NCBI GenBank assembly: GCA_045628105.1 | Contig: JAZQOX010000010.1 | Location: forward strand, 1 to 38,009 | Direction of reading: 5' to 3' | Length of the DNA: 38,009 bases | Source of the DNA: UMGS1781 sp045628105 | GTDB taxonomy: Bacteria; Bacillota; Clostridia; TANB77; CAG-508 | Shown here: positions 1 through 7,544 of the stretch, piece by piece | How positions within the stretch are numbered: position 1 is the first letter of the stretch | Layout of the letters: each line of letters starts with the position of its first letter | Notes under the pieces: generated by a model | What the model was told of the DNA's origin: nothing | Seen by the model: only the letters and a program-made list of their open reading frames with translations | Databases searched by the model: none | Made by a program: the position numbers and the translations under genes

Positions 1-137
1 AAAAATATAATGTAAAATATATTGACCTTTCTAATATATTTTTAAAAACTGGATTAAAATATAGACAAAATGATTGGGTTCATATTAAGGAAAATGGATA
101 TATGTTGGTAGTTGATGAATTAATAAATAAATTATAA
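1..137 (+). CDS. 3' end of a gene, possible SGNH/GDSL hydrolase (partial)
   Basis: An open frame enters from the left edge and stops with TAA at 135-137, giving about 44 C-terminal residues. The tail carries Asp-Trp-Val-His followed by Glu-Asn-Gly-Tyr (codons 72-101). This resembles the last block of SGNH/GDSL esterases, where a D-x-x-H catalytic pair precedes an N/K-x-x-G-Y helix. Too little is present to be sure of the family. The next gene begins 22 bases downstream with its own ribosome binding site, so the two may be co-transcribed. Confidence 0.4.
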   Translation, partial: KYNVKYIDLSNIFLKTGLKYRQNDWVHIKENGYMLVVDELINKL

Positions 138-159
138 AAAAATAATTAAAAGGTGAAAT

Positions 160-909
160 ATGATAGAAGAATTAAAAAATAATTTTGAAGAAACAAAAAA
201 TAATATTGGGAATTTTATAAGAAATGGTTTAGACAATATTGTAGAAGCACAGAATAAATTTCTAAAATCAAATTTAGGTCAAGCAATAAATGGTGGAATA
301 AATTTTGGGTTAAAAGCAGTTTTACCAAATTGTGTTGAGGATGAAATAATAAAAATTAAAGATAGCTTAATAACAGAAGGGTTTTCAGCAGCAATGGATG
401 TTGCAATTGAGGAGGCGAGTAATTTAGGAAAAAGTATTATAGGAATATTTACAGGATCATTTGAAAATATTTCGCAAATAAAGAATGCTATAGAAAAAGG
501 CGGATTAATAGATACTATTTCTGAACTTTTAGATACGGGAATTGATTGGGCAAAAAAACAGGGGTATATAAAATCTAGTGTTGCAACAACAATAAAAAAA
601 GGAAAAAATACTATGCTTAAGGAAATAAAAAATAATGTTGATAATTCACTATCAGAACAAATTGAAGTATTAAATAAAATAGATGGATATGTAAAAAAAT
701 GGAAAAAATATTATAAAGAGGAAAACTTTACAAACATGGAATACCAATATAAAAAGATAGAAGAGTATTTAGAAAAAATTGTTCCATTAGAGGATATTTT
801 AAAAGAAGCAAGAACAATAGAAAATTTACACGAATTAATAAAAAACAAAGGAAAAAATTTTAATATTACAAATGAGGAAAAGGAATTAGCAGAAATGCTA
901 GCTTTTTAA
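160..909 (+). CDS. Hypothetical protein, helical, 249 aa
   Basis: I do not recognise this protein. It has no signal peptide. It is lysine- and glutamate-rich and mostly helical, with a more hydrophobic, glycine-containing stretch around residues 40-110 that is not clearly transmembrane. The C-terminal half (about 145-245) looks like charged amphipathic helices. The ATG follows AGGTG at 151-155. Codon use matches its neighbours, so nothing suggests recent transfer. It lies directly after the possible SGNH hydrolase end and before gyrA, which appears to have its own upstream region. A role as a cytoplasmic or surface-associated scaffold is possible, but nothing in the sequence decides it. Confidence 0.6.
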   Translation: MIEELKNNFEETKNNIGNFIRNGLDNIVEAQNKFLKSNLGQAINGGINFGLKAVLPNCVEDEIIKIKDSLITEGFSAAMDVAIEEASNLGKSIIGIFTGSFENISQIKNAIEKGGLIDTISELLDTGIDWAKKQGYIKSSVATTIKKGKNTMLKEIKNNVDNSLSEQIEVLNKIDGYVKKWKKYYKEENFTNMEYQYKKIEEYLEKIVPLEDILKEARTIENLHELIKNKGKNFNITNEEKELAEMLAF

Positions 910-1080
910 CAAAAAAAGATAATATCTCGCGTGTAAAATAAACTAAAAATAATAAAAAAAATAAAATTAATATATTTTTTTTGTAAAAAAACAATTAGAA
1001 AAACATTTAGAAATGCATGAATTTTTTATTTTATTCATATATAATAGGTGTGTTAAAAAATAAATAAGAAAAGAGGATAT

Positions 1081-3519
1081 ATGATGGACAAAGCGGAAGA
1101 ACGAATTATACAAAGAGATATTGAAAATGAAATGCAAACGGCGTATATAGACTATGCAATGAGTGTTATTGTATCACGTGCCTTACCGGATGTAAGGGAT
1201 GGATTAAAACCTGTTCATAGAAGAATTTTGTACACAATGCATGAAGATGGAATTACACCAGATAAACCATACAGAAAATGTGCGACAACAGTTGGAGACG
1301 TTTTAGGAAGATACCATCCTCATGGAGATGCTTCAGTTTATGACGCACTTGTCAGAATGGCACAAGATTTTACTCTAAGATATATGTTAGTTGATGGACA
1401 TGGAAATTTTGGCTCTATAGATGGAGACCCTGCAGCTGCATACCGTTATACAGAATCTAGAATGTCAAAAATTTCTCAATATATGCTAACAGATATTGAA
1501 AAAAATACTGTAGATTTTATGCCAAACTTTGATGATAGATTACAAGAACCAACCGTATTACCTGCAAGAATTCGGGCATTACTGGCAAATGGTTCATCTG
1601 GTATAGCGGTAGGGATGGCAACAAATATTCCACCACACAATTTAAAAGAGCTTGTAGATGGAATTGTTAAAATAATTGATGAAGATAATGTTACAGATGA
1701 AGAGTTAATAAAAGTAATAAAAGGTCCAGATTTTCCAACAGGAGCAACAATTCTTGGTAGAGAAGGAATAAAAGAAGCTTATACAACAGGTCGTGGAAAA
1801 CTTACAATGAGGGCAGAGGCTGAAATAGAAGAAATGTCAGGTGGAAAACAAAGAATAATTGTAACATCATTACCATACCAAGTTAACAAAGCAAAATTAA
1901 TTGAACATATAGCTGACTTAGTAAAAGATAAAAGACTAGAAGGAATTTCAGCAATTAGAGATGAGTCAGACAGAGAAGAAAAGGTTAGAATAGTAATTGA
2001 ATTAAAAAGAGATGTTAATGCAAAAGTTGTATTAAATCAATTATATAAGAATACACAATTACAAGATACTTTCGGTGTTATTATGCTTGCTCTTGTTAAT
2101 GGAGAACCAAAAATATTAACACTAAGACAATGCTTAGATTATTATATAGATCACAGAAAAGATGTTGTTTTAAGAAGAACAAAATTTGAGCTTGATAAAG
2201 CAGAAGCAAGAGCTCATATTTTGGAAGGATTAAGAATTGCAATTGACAACATTGATGAAGTAATTAGAATAATTAGAACAGCATATGATGATGCAAAAGA
2301 AAAATTAATGGAAAGATTTGGCCTTTCTGAAATTCAAGCACAAGCTATTTTGGATATGAGATTAAGAACTTTACAAGGATTACAAAGAGAAAAAATAGAA
2401 GAAGAATATAATGAATTAATGAAGTTAATCGCACATTTAAAAGAAATACTTGCTAGTGATACATTAGTTTATCAAATAATAAAAGAAGAATTGCTTGAAG
2501 TAAAAGAAAAATTTGGAGATGACAGAAGAACTAAGATTATTGCGGCAGAGGGTGAATTTGAAGTAGAGGATTTAATTGAAGAAGAACAAAGTGTAATTGC
2601 ATTAACACATTTTGGTTATATAAAGAGAATGCCAATTGATACATACAAGAGCCAAAAAAGAGGTGGAAAAGGAATTACAGGAATGACAACAAAAGAGGAT
2701 GACTTTGTAAAACAAATCTTTACAGCATCAACTCATGATACAGTATTATTCTTTAGTAATAAAGGAAAATTGTATAGACTTAGAGGATATGAAATACCAG
2801 AATCTGGAAGAACTGCAAAAGGAACTGCTATAGTTAACTTACTTTCTCTAGATGCCGGAGAAAAAATATCTGCTGTTATTCCAATTCAAAATTTTGCAGA
2901 AGGTAAATATTTATTATTTGCAACAAAATGTGGATTAATTAAGAAAACAAGTCTAACAGAATATAATACAGCAAGAAAAACAGGATTGCAGTCTATCACA
3001 TTAAAAGAAGATGACGAATTAATTGATGTAAGATTAACAGATGGAGAGGACAATGTAGTATTAGTAACAAAACAAGGTATCTGTATTACATTTAGTGAAA
3101 AAGATGTAAGACCTGTTGGAAGAGTATCTCAAGGTGTAATTGGTATAAAATTAGATGATGAAGATTCTGTAATAGGAATGGAATCAATAGTTTCAGGAAG
3201 TAATAAAACATTACTTGCAATAACAGAAAACGGATTTGGTAAGAGAACAGAACTTGATGAATATAGAGTTCAAGCAAGGGCAGGAAGAGGAGTAATTACA
3301 TATAAGGTAACACCAAAAACAGGTACTATTGTTGGAATAAGAATTGTAAGCGATGATGATGATGTAATGTTAATTACAGATACAGGCACAATAATAAGAA
3401 TAAATGCTAGGGATATAAGCATTTTAGGACGTTCAACACAGGGCGTAACATTAATGAGAACAAATGAGGGAAAAGTAGTAAGTATAGAAAAAATAGAGCC
3501 AGAAACTGAGGAAGATTAG
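1081..3519 (+). CDS. gyrA: DNA gyrase subunit A
   Basis: This is the breakage-reunion subunit of DNA gyrase, which with GyrB introduces negative supercoils using ATP. The 812 residues are of normal length. The catalytic Tyr is Y123 in the R-Y-T-E motif, following the HPHGD segment (79-83) of the winged-helix domain. The GyrA box QKRGGKG at residues 525-531 marks the DNA-wrapping C-terminal domain and argues for GyrA over ParC. The start ATG follows AAGAGGA at 1070-1076. No gyrB lies next to it. Two oddities: Ala84 occupies the position of E. coli Ser83 in the quinolone region, and residue 165 is encoded by CGG, the only in-phase CGG in the window read without a frameshift, at a site where homologues normally carry Pro. 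Confidence 0.97.
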   Translation: MMDKAEERIIQRDIENEMQTAYIDYAMSVIVSRALPDVRDGLKPVHRRILYTMHEDGITPDKPYRKCATTVGDVLGRYHPHGDASVYDALVRMAQDFTLRYMLVDGHGNFGSIDGDPAAAYRYTESRMSKISQYMLTDIEKNTVDFMPNFDDRLQEPTVLPARIRALLANGSSGIAVGMATNIPPHNLKELVDGIVKIIDEDNVTDEELIKVIKGPDFPTGATILGREGIKEAYTTGRGKLTMRAEAEIEEMSGGKQRIIVTSLPYQVNKAKLIEHIADLVKDKRLEGISAIRDESDREEKVRIVIELKRDVNAKVVLNQLYKNTQLQDTFGVIMLALVNGEPKILTLRQCLDYYIDHRKDVVLRRTKFELDKAEARAHILEGLRIAIDNIDEVIRIIRTAYDDAKEKLMERFGLSEIQAQAILDMRLRTLQGLQREKIEEEYNELMKLIAHLKEILASDTLVYQIIKEELLEVKEKFGDDRRTKIIAAEGEFEVEDLIEEEQSVIALTHFGYIKRMPIDTYKSQKRGGKGITGMTTKEDDFVKQIFTASTHDTVLFFSNKGKLYRLRGYEIPESGRTAKGTAIVNLLSLDAGEKISAVIPIQNFAEGKYLLFATKCGLIKKTSLTEYNTARKTGLQSITLKEDDELIDVRLTDGEDNVVLVTKQGICITFSEKDVRPVGRVSQGVIGIKLDDEDSVIGMESIVSGSNKTLLAITENGFGKRTELDEYRVQARAGRGVITYKVTPKTGTIVGIRIVSDDDDVMLITDTGTIIRINARDISILGRSTQGVTLMRTNEGKVVSIEKIEPETEED

Positions 3520-3532
3520 TAAAATAATGTAG

Positions 3533-3557
3533 GGGCGATTTTAATCGCCCTTTTTTT
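3533..3557 (+). terminator. Intrinsic terminator after gyrA
   Basis: GGGCGATT at 3533-3540 pairs with AATCGCCC at 3543-3550 and is followed by seven T. It starts 13 bases after the gyrA stop codon. Confidence 0.9.
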
Positions 3558-3579
3558 ATCCATTTAAATCCGCAAAATC

Positions 3580-3680
3580 TCGTCGTTGTTATATATTTAT
3601 CTTCAATCGAGCCCACGATGGATACGCCTTCGATGTTTTTCGGGGGTTCTCGATTTCATCTAAATACATAACAACTGCGT
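3580..3680. repeat. Imperfect long inverted repeat, GC-richer intergenic element
   Basis: The arms at 3580-3611 and 3649-3680 are inverted copies of each other, with 24 of 32 positions matching by hand alignment. The shared cores are GTTGTTAT and TATTTA towards the outside and AATCGAG at the inner ends, extended inward by CCC/GGG. The 37-base centre is clearly richer in G and C than the surrounding DNA. Read on the minus strand, the element also has a short open stretch of about 30 codons, but without a clear start. It may be a mobile or repeated palindromic element (REP or MITE type) or encode a structured RNA; copy number in the genome would decide. No function can be assigned here. Confidence 0.6.
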
Positions 3681-3751
3681 TTGGCTGCTTTGTACAAAAA
3701 GCTATATTATTATAACAAAGTGTAAATTTTAATAAATTTTTTAAAAATCCC

Positions 3752-3780
3752 TTGTTTAAGATAAAAAAATATGTTAAAAT
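3752..3780 (+). promoter_or_regulatory. Promoter of sigH
   Basis: TTGTTT at 3752-3757, a 17-base spacer and TAAAAT at 3775-3780, with an extended -10 TGT just upstream. It lies about 75 bases before the sigH start. Confidence 0.65.
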
Positions 3781-3854
3781 GCTAGATAATAGCGGAAAAG
3801 AAATGTTTATTAGTAAAAATTTTCTGATTTGTTTTTAGGAGGAACTAATAAAAT

Positions 3855-4505
3855 ATGGCAATACAAAATGATGTAATGGCAAATTATAAAAATATGACAG
3901 ATGAGGGAATAGTTGCAGAAATTAAAATGGGTGACAACAATGCATTAAATTACATTATGAATAAATATTCTGAACTAGTAAATATGAAAGCCAGTAAGTT
4001 TTTCATTGTTGGAGCTGAAAAAGGTGATATTGTTCAAGAGGGATTAATTGGTTTATACAAGGCAACTAAAGCATTTGATACAGAAAAGCAAAATTCATTT
4101 AGAACATTTGCAAATATGTGTATTGAAAGACAAATAATTACTGCAATAAAAACAGCAAACAGACAAAAAAACATTCCTTTAAATTCAGCATTTTCTATTA
4201 ATGCACAAGTATATGATGAGAACGAAGAAAATGATAAAGAAGTAGTAGACATTTTAGATGCAAATTATATGGAGGATCCTTCAGAATCAATTACTAAAAA
4301 AGAATATTTTAATTATATAAATAAAACTATAAATGAAAATCTAAGCGAACATGAAAAAAATGTTTTAAAATATTATCAACAAAATAGGACATATGAAGAA
4401 ATTGCAAAAAAATTAAATTGTAAAACAAAATCAGTTGATACAGCAATGACAAGAATAAGAAGAAAAGCAAAAAAAATAAAAAAAGAAGTTCAAGGAGAAG
4501 AATAA
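3855..4505 (+). CDS. sigH: RNA polymerase sigma-H factor (sporulation/transition phase)
   Basis: A sigma-70 family factor of 216 residues, the same size as Bacillus SigH (Spo0H), with very similar blocks along its length. These include the region 2.2 segment DIVQEGLIGLYKA (about 60-72), the region 2.3/2.4 segment ERQIITAIKTANRQKNIPLNS (in two parts, about 95-115), and a C-terminal region 4 helix-turn-helix around 175-205. In sporulating Firmicutes SigH drives early sporulation and stationary-phase genes. The ATG follows AGGAGG at 3837-3842 with slightly long spacing. The gene is monocistronic, with its own promoter and terminator. Its presence, together with SASP, SleB and YpeB further on, argues for a spore former. 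Confidence 0.93.
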   Translation: MAIQNDVMANYKNMTDEGIVAEIKMGDNNALNYIMNKYSELVNMKASKFFIVGAEKGDIVQEGLIGLYKATKAFDTEKQNSFRTFANMCIERQIITAIKTANRQKNIPLNSAFSINAQVYDENEENDKEVVDILDANYMEDPSESITKKEYFNYINKTINENLSEHEKNVLKYYQQNRTYEEIAKKLNCKTKSVDTAMTRIRRKAKKIKKEVQGEE

Positions 4506-4507
4506 GG

Positions 4508-4538
4508 GATTCAAACGGCAAGTGTTTGAATCTTTTTT
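4508..4538 (+). terminator. Terminator after sigH
   Basis: GATTCAAAC at 4508-4516 pairs with GTTTGAATC at 4524-4532, with a 7-base loop and six T. Confidence 0.9.
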
Positions 4539-4540
4539 AC

Positions 4541-4569
4541 TTGCAGAATGTATAAATTTATTGTATAAT
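4541..4569 (+). promoter_or_regulatory. Promoter of tRNA-Arg
   Basis: TTGCAG at 4541-4546, a 17-base spacer, and a consensus TATAAT at 4564-4569. Transcription would start a few bases before the mature tRNA. Confidence 0.85.
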
Positions 4570-4581
4570 ACCAAATATAAT

Positions 4582-4658
4582 GCATTTATAGCTCAGGTGG
4601 ATAGAGCGCTCCCCTCCTAAGGGAGAGGCCGCTGGTTCGAGTCCAGCTAAGTGCACCA
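4582..4658 (+). tRNA. tRNA-Arg (anticodon CCU)
   Basis: A complete 77-base cloverleaf with an encoded CCA end. The acceptor GCATTTA pairs with TAAGTGC (one G-U). The anticodon stem CTCCC/GGGAG encloses CTCCTAA, giving anticodon CCU, which reads AGG. The T arm has the usual TTCGAGT loop. This tRNA cannot read CGG by normal pairing, which matters for the CGG frameshift pattern reported in the findings. Confidence 0.97.
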
Positions 4659-4669
4659 TTTTTGAAAAT

Positions 4670-4689
4670 GACCTTCGAGGTCTTTTTTT
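4670..4689 (+). terminator. Terminator after tRNA-Arg
   Basis: GACCT at 4670-4674 pairs with AGGTC at 4678-4682 around a 3-base loop and is followed by seven T. Confidence 0.85.
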
Positions 4690-4713
4690 ATATTTTGGTA
4701 AAAACGACATTGT

Positions 4714-4763
4714 TTGACATATAAAAAAAAAATGGATATAATATCTAATGTTGAATTAGATAT
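4714..4763 (+). promoter_or_regulatory. Consensus promoter with a perfect 9-bp dyad at the transcription start
   Basis: TTGACA at 4714-4719, a 17-base spacer and TATAAT at 4737-4742 form a full consensus promoter. Immediately after it, ATATCTAAT (4741-4749) and ATTAGATAT (4755-4763) form a perfect dyad with a 5-base centre. It overlaps the end of the -10 box, the expected start site (about 4749) and the leader. This is a classic position for a repressor operator, or it could form a leader hairpin just before the AAAGGAG at 4764-4770. Confidence 0.8.
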
Positions 4764-4778
4764 AAAGGAGTAAGAATA

Positions 4779-6155
4779 ATGGAAGGAAATAAGAAAAGTT
4801 GGGTTAAATGGATTATAATAATTGCAATTTTAATTATATGTATTTGTGCCGGAATAATAGCGGGAAAAAGCAAATATATTAAAGCAGTTGTACTTGAAAA
4901 GGGTCTAGTTGTAAAGAATTTAAAAAATGCTTTTATACAGGAAAATCAAACATACGCAGAACTGGAAACATATAATTTAGTTACAAAAAAGAACTTATGG
5001 TGTATTGCAACTGATAGTGAATATGCGCCAGATTTTGACGAGAATTGGCAAGAAATTATAGATAATAAATGTAATGTTAAAATAAGCAATGAAGATAAAT
5101 ACATTTATATAAGAGATAACGAGGAAGTTGGAGAAAAAATTTCAATTGCAGATTTTATTTCTGAAATTGTAGAATTAAAATTTAATAATGAAGAAATAAA
5201 AATTATTAAAGATGAAGTAAAAGAAATTGAACCAATTATTTACTATGTTGGTGATGTAAATAAACAATTAACATATAGTGTTGAAGACGAAAATGTAGCT
5301 AAAATAGAAGATAATAAAATAATTGGTGTAAATGACGGAATAACAAAAGTTACAGTTACAGATAATTATGGACATTCTGCAACAATAAACGTACAAGTTA
5401 CATCACTTATTTCTTTACCAGAAATTAATAATAAAAAACCATATATAAGTAATAAACAATACACAACAGAAGAGGCAAAAATATTAGACGATTATTTATT
5501 CTATCAAATAGATGAAGCTGGTTACAAAACAAGAGCAGGGGTTGTAGCTGCTGCAAGATTTTTATCATTAGAGCTTAAATATAGAATACCATATTTCATA
5601 GAGAATGGAAGAATTACACACTTTAATCATCAACGACCTTATTGTGATGGAGAAGGAAGATATTACCATAGAGGATTATATTTATCAGAAGATAAATTTG
5701 CAGATATAGAAAAATCTGTTGCAGGTCCAGCTATGTGGGGAGCATACATAATGGAATGGAGTGAAGACAACGGAGTAATAAGAAATGGATTAGATTGTAG
5801 TGGATTTGTATGTTGGTGTTTACTTAACGGCGGATTTGACTTTGGAGATATTGGAGGAGGATTAAGCGAAGGCTTACCTACATTATCAGATAGAGGTGTA
5901 AGCCAAAAAATTACGATGGAATTATTAGAATCTAGAACGGTAAAGGCTGGAGACTTAATTGGTTATGATGGACACATAGGAATAATTATTGGTGTAGAAG
6001 ATGGATATGTATATGTTGCAGATACTTTATTCCATTCAAAGGGATTAGTTGCAACAAAATTCTCATATAGAGAACTAGTTAACAGTTATTTTACTCATAT
6101 TTATGATTATACAGATGAATATGTTGAAGAAGGAAATTACACAGAAATGTGGTAA
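4779..6155 (+). CDS. Membrane-anchored NlpC/P60-like wall hydrolase with Ig-like domain
   Basis: 458 residues with an N-terminal hydrophobic anchor at about 9-28 after a short basic segment, so the bulk is outside the cell. Residues about 155-207 look like a bacterial Ig-like (Big2-type) domain with its typical V-x-x-x-D-G-x-x-x-V-T-V-T pattern. The C-terminal part contains L-D-C-S-G-F-V with the probable nucleophile C340, and G-D-L-I-G-Y-D-G-H-I-G-I-I with H399, the catalytic pair of the NlpC/P60 cysteine peptidase fold. Such enzymes cut peptidoglycan stem peptides. The middle segment (about 220-330) is unusual and not assigned. It is first in a likely operon with tadA (9 bases between them) and the next membrane gene, under a strong promoter with a dyad. 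Confidence 0.82.
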   Translation: MEGNKKSWVKWIIIIAILIICICAGIIAGKSKYIKAVVLEKGLVVKNLKNAFIQENQTYAELETYNLVTKKNLWCIATDSEYAPDFDENWQEIIDNKCNVKISNEDKYIYIRDNEEVGEKISIADFISEIVELKFNNEEIKIIKDEVKEIEPIIYYVGDVNKQLTYSVEDENVAKIEDNKIIGVNDGITKVTVTDNYGHSATINVQVTSLISLPEINNKKPYISNKQYTTEEAKILDDYLFYQIDEAGYKTRAGVVAAARFLSLELKYRIPYFIENGRITHFNHQRPYCDGEGRYYHRGLYLSEDKFADIEKSVAGPAMWGAYIMEWSEDNGVIRNGLDCSGFVCWCLLNGGFDFGDIGGGLSEGLPTLSDRGVSQKITMELLESRTVKAGDLIGYDGHIGIIIGVEDGYVYVADTLFHSKGLVATKFSYRELVNSYFTHIYDYTDEYVEEGNYTEMW

Positions 6156-6164
6156 GGAGTAAAT

Positions 6165-6608
6165 ATGGAAGAAAAATTTATGCAAGAGGCTTTAAAAGAA
6201 GCCAAAAAAGCATATGAAAAGTTAGAAATTCCTGTTGGAGCTGTAATTGTAAAAGATAATAAAATAATTGCAAGAGCTCATAATTTAAAAGAGACTAAAA
6301 AATCTGCAATTGCTCATGCTGAAATTTTAGCAATTGAAAAAGCAAGTAAAAAAATAGATAACTGGAGACTGATGGACTGCGAAATGTATGTAACCTTAGA
6401 ACCATGTGAAATGTGCATGGGTGCAATTGCAGCCTCTAGAATTAAAAAAATTTATATAGGCACATTAGATCCTAAAAAAGAAAATAAGATTGATGAAGAA
6501 ATGCTAAAAAACAAGTATGCAATTGAGGTAAATATAGGAATAAAACAGGAAGAATGTGAATATATTTTAAAGGATTTCTTTAAAATGTTAAGAAAAAACG
6601 GAGGATAA
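6165..6608 (+). CDS. tadA: tRNA-specific adenosine deaminase (A34 to inosine)
   Basis: A zinc-dependent deaminase of 147 residues, normal for TadA. It shows the H-A-E motif (H51, E53) and the P-C-E-M-C motif (C81, C84) that bind zinc and supply the proton-shuttling glutamate. TadA converts the wobble A of tRNA-Arg(ACG) to inosine so that it reads CGU, CGC and CGA, but not CGG. That fits the codon use here, where CGT, CGC and CGA occur and CGG is almost absent. The position just upstream of the SRP RNA and dnaX is the same as in Bacillus subtilis (yaaJ). The stop codon lies one base before the next start. Confidence 0.95.
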   Translation: MEEKFMQEALKEAKKAYEKLEIPVGAVIVKDNKIIARAHNLKETKKSAIAHAEILAIEKASKKIDNWRLMDCEMYVTLEPCEMCMGAIAASRIKKIYIGTLDPKKENKIDEEMLKNKYAIEVNIGIKQEECEYILKDFFKMLRKNGG

Positions 6609-6609
6609 A

Positions 6610-7350
6610 ATGCTAAAAATAGAAAGAAAAAAATTTAATATAAATTTATATATTAGTACATTAATTATTATTTTTGCATTAATTGTAATTTTATTTTTAA
6701 TGTATAAATACAATGTTGAGGGAGAAGCAGTGCCTCCCTTTAAAATTTCTAAAATGATTGTGATTAGCACAGCAAAAACAAAGAATTTACAACTGCAAGA
6801 AGGTATGTATACAGCAGATGTTTTACAAAATAATGATATAAAAATATCAATTGAGAAAAATCCAGAATATAAAAAAGAAGAAATAATAAAGAAAGTTGTT
6901 ATAAATAACATACAAATTAATAATAAAAATACACCTGGAGATGTTGAAATATATAGACCTTCAAAAGATGTAAAATTATATGATTATATAGACGAATATA
7001 AAATTCATGATAAAATAGAATATGATGGAGAACAAGAAACATATGTAAAAGGAGATGTCCTTCAAATTGCAAATCAGGGTGGAATAATTGATTTTTCAAT
7101 AGTTCTTAATAATTTAGGTGCAATAACATATAATGAAAATGAAGTGGTTTCAGTTGACGGAACATTATTAAAAAGATTAAATTTAAATGATGTAGATTAT
7201 GAAGTTGATTTTGACTTAATTGTAGAATTAGAAAGTGGAATAAAATTAAAAACAAAAATTTCATTAAACTTACCCGCAGGCAATATTTTAGAAAATGGAA
7301 TAGAAACGAATGAAGAAGAAAACATGAAAACAGTATTTAAAAGAATATAA
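6610..7350 (+). CDS. Single-pass membrane protein of unknown function, 246 aa
   Basis: I do not recognise a family. One transmembrane segment at about residues 13-31 follows a basic N-terminus, and the remaining 215 residues are extracytoplasmic, rich in beta-forming residues and with many lysines and glutamates. The ATG lies one base after the tadA stop, with GGAGG at the end of tadA as ribosome binding site, so the two are translationally coupled. It ends just before the SRP RNA promoter. A role in the cell envelope is likely from topology alone. Confidence 0.6.
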   Translation: MLKIERKKFNINLYISTLIIIFALIVILFLMYKYNVEGEAVPPFKISKMIVISTAKTKNLQLQEGMYTADVLQNNDIKISIEKNPEYKKEEIIKKVVINNIQINNKNTPGDVEIYRPSKDVKLYDYIDEYKIHDKIEYDGEQETYVKGDVLQIANQGGIIDFSIVLNNLGAITYNENEVVSVDGTLLKRLNLNDVDYEVDFDLIVELESGIKLKTKISLNLPAGNILENGIETNEEENMKTVFKRI

Positions 7351-7359
7351 TAAAACCCC

Positions 7360-7388
7360 TTGATAATTTTAAAATATAATTGTATAAT
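7360..7388 (+). promoter_or_regulatory. Promoter of the SRP RNA (and probably dnaX operon)
   Basis: TTGATA at 7360-7365, a 17-base spacer and TATAAT at 7383-7388. The expected start is at about 7395-7400, where the closing stem of the SRP RNA begins. Confidence 0.8.
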
Positions 7389-7399
7389 ATACAGGTAAT

Positions 7400-7523
7400 T
7401 TAAGTTAATCTTTGTATGGAGAGTAATTCAATAAAAAGCTATGAATCTCGTCAGGTCCGGAAGGAAGCAGCGATAAATAGTCAAGTTTATGTGAGTTGCT
7501 TTCCATAGAGAGATTAACTTAAA
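7400..7523 (+). ncRNA. ffs: Signal recognition particle RNA, small bacterial (4.5S) type
   Basis: The core TCAGGTCCGGAAGGAAGCAG (7451-7470) is the hallmark domain IV with its GGAA tetraloop and the asymmetric loop that binds Ffh. The ends close into one long stem: TAAGTTAATC near 7401 pairs with GATTAACTTA near 7512-7521, and TATGGA at 7415-7420 pairs with TCCATA at 7502-7507. The length of about 124 bases and the single hairpin leave no room for an Alu domain, so this is the small type, unlike the long scRNA of Bacillus. The order tadA, SRP RNA, dnaX, ybaB, recR is an old conserved block. Confidence 0.93.
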
Positions 7524-7544
7524 ACATAATATGGGGAGGTATAT

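Noticed and set aside
481..540. Other CGG strings in genes, such as GGC-GGA and ACG-GGA
   Set aside because: These are out of phase (C is the third base of the previous codon, or CG ends a codon), so they are not CGG codons and no frame break occurs there.
910..1080. Promoter of gyrA
   Set aside because: TATAAT at 1040-1045 is present, but no convincing -35 box lies at the right distance; left out as a feature. The rest of the gap shows nothing else.
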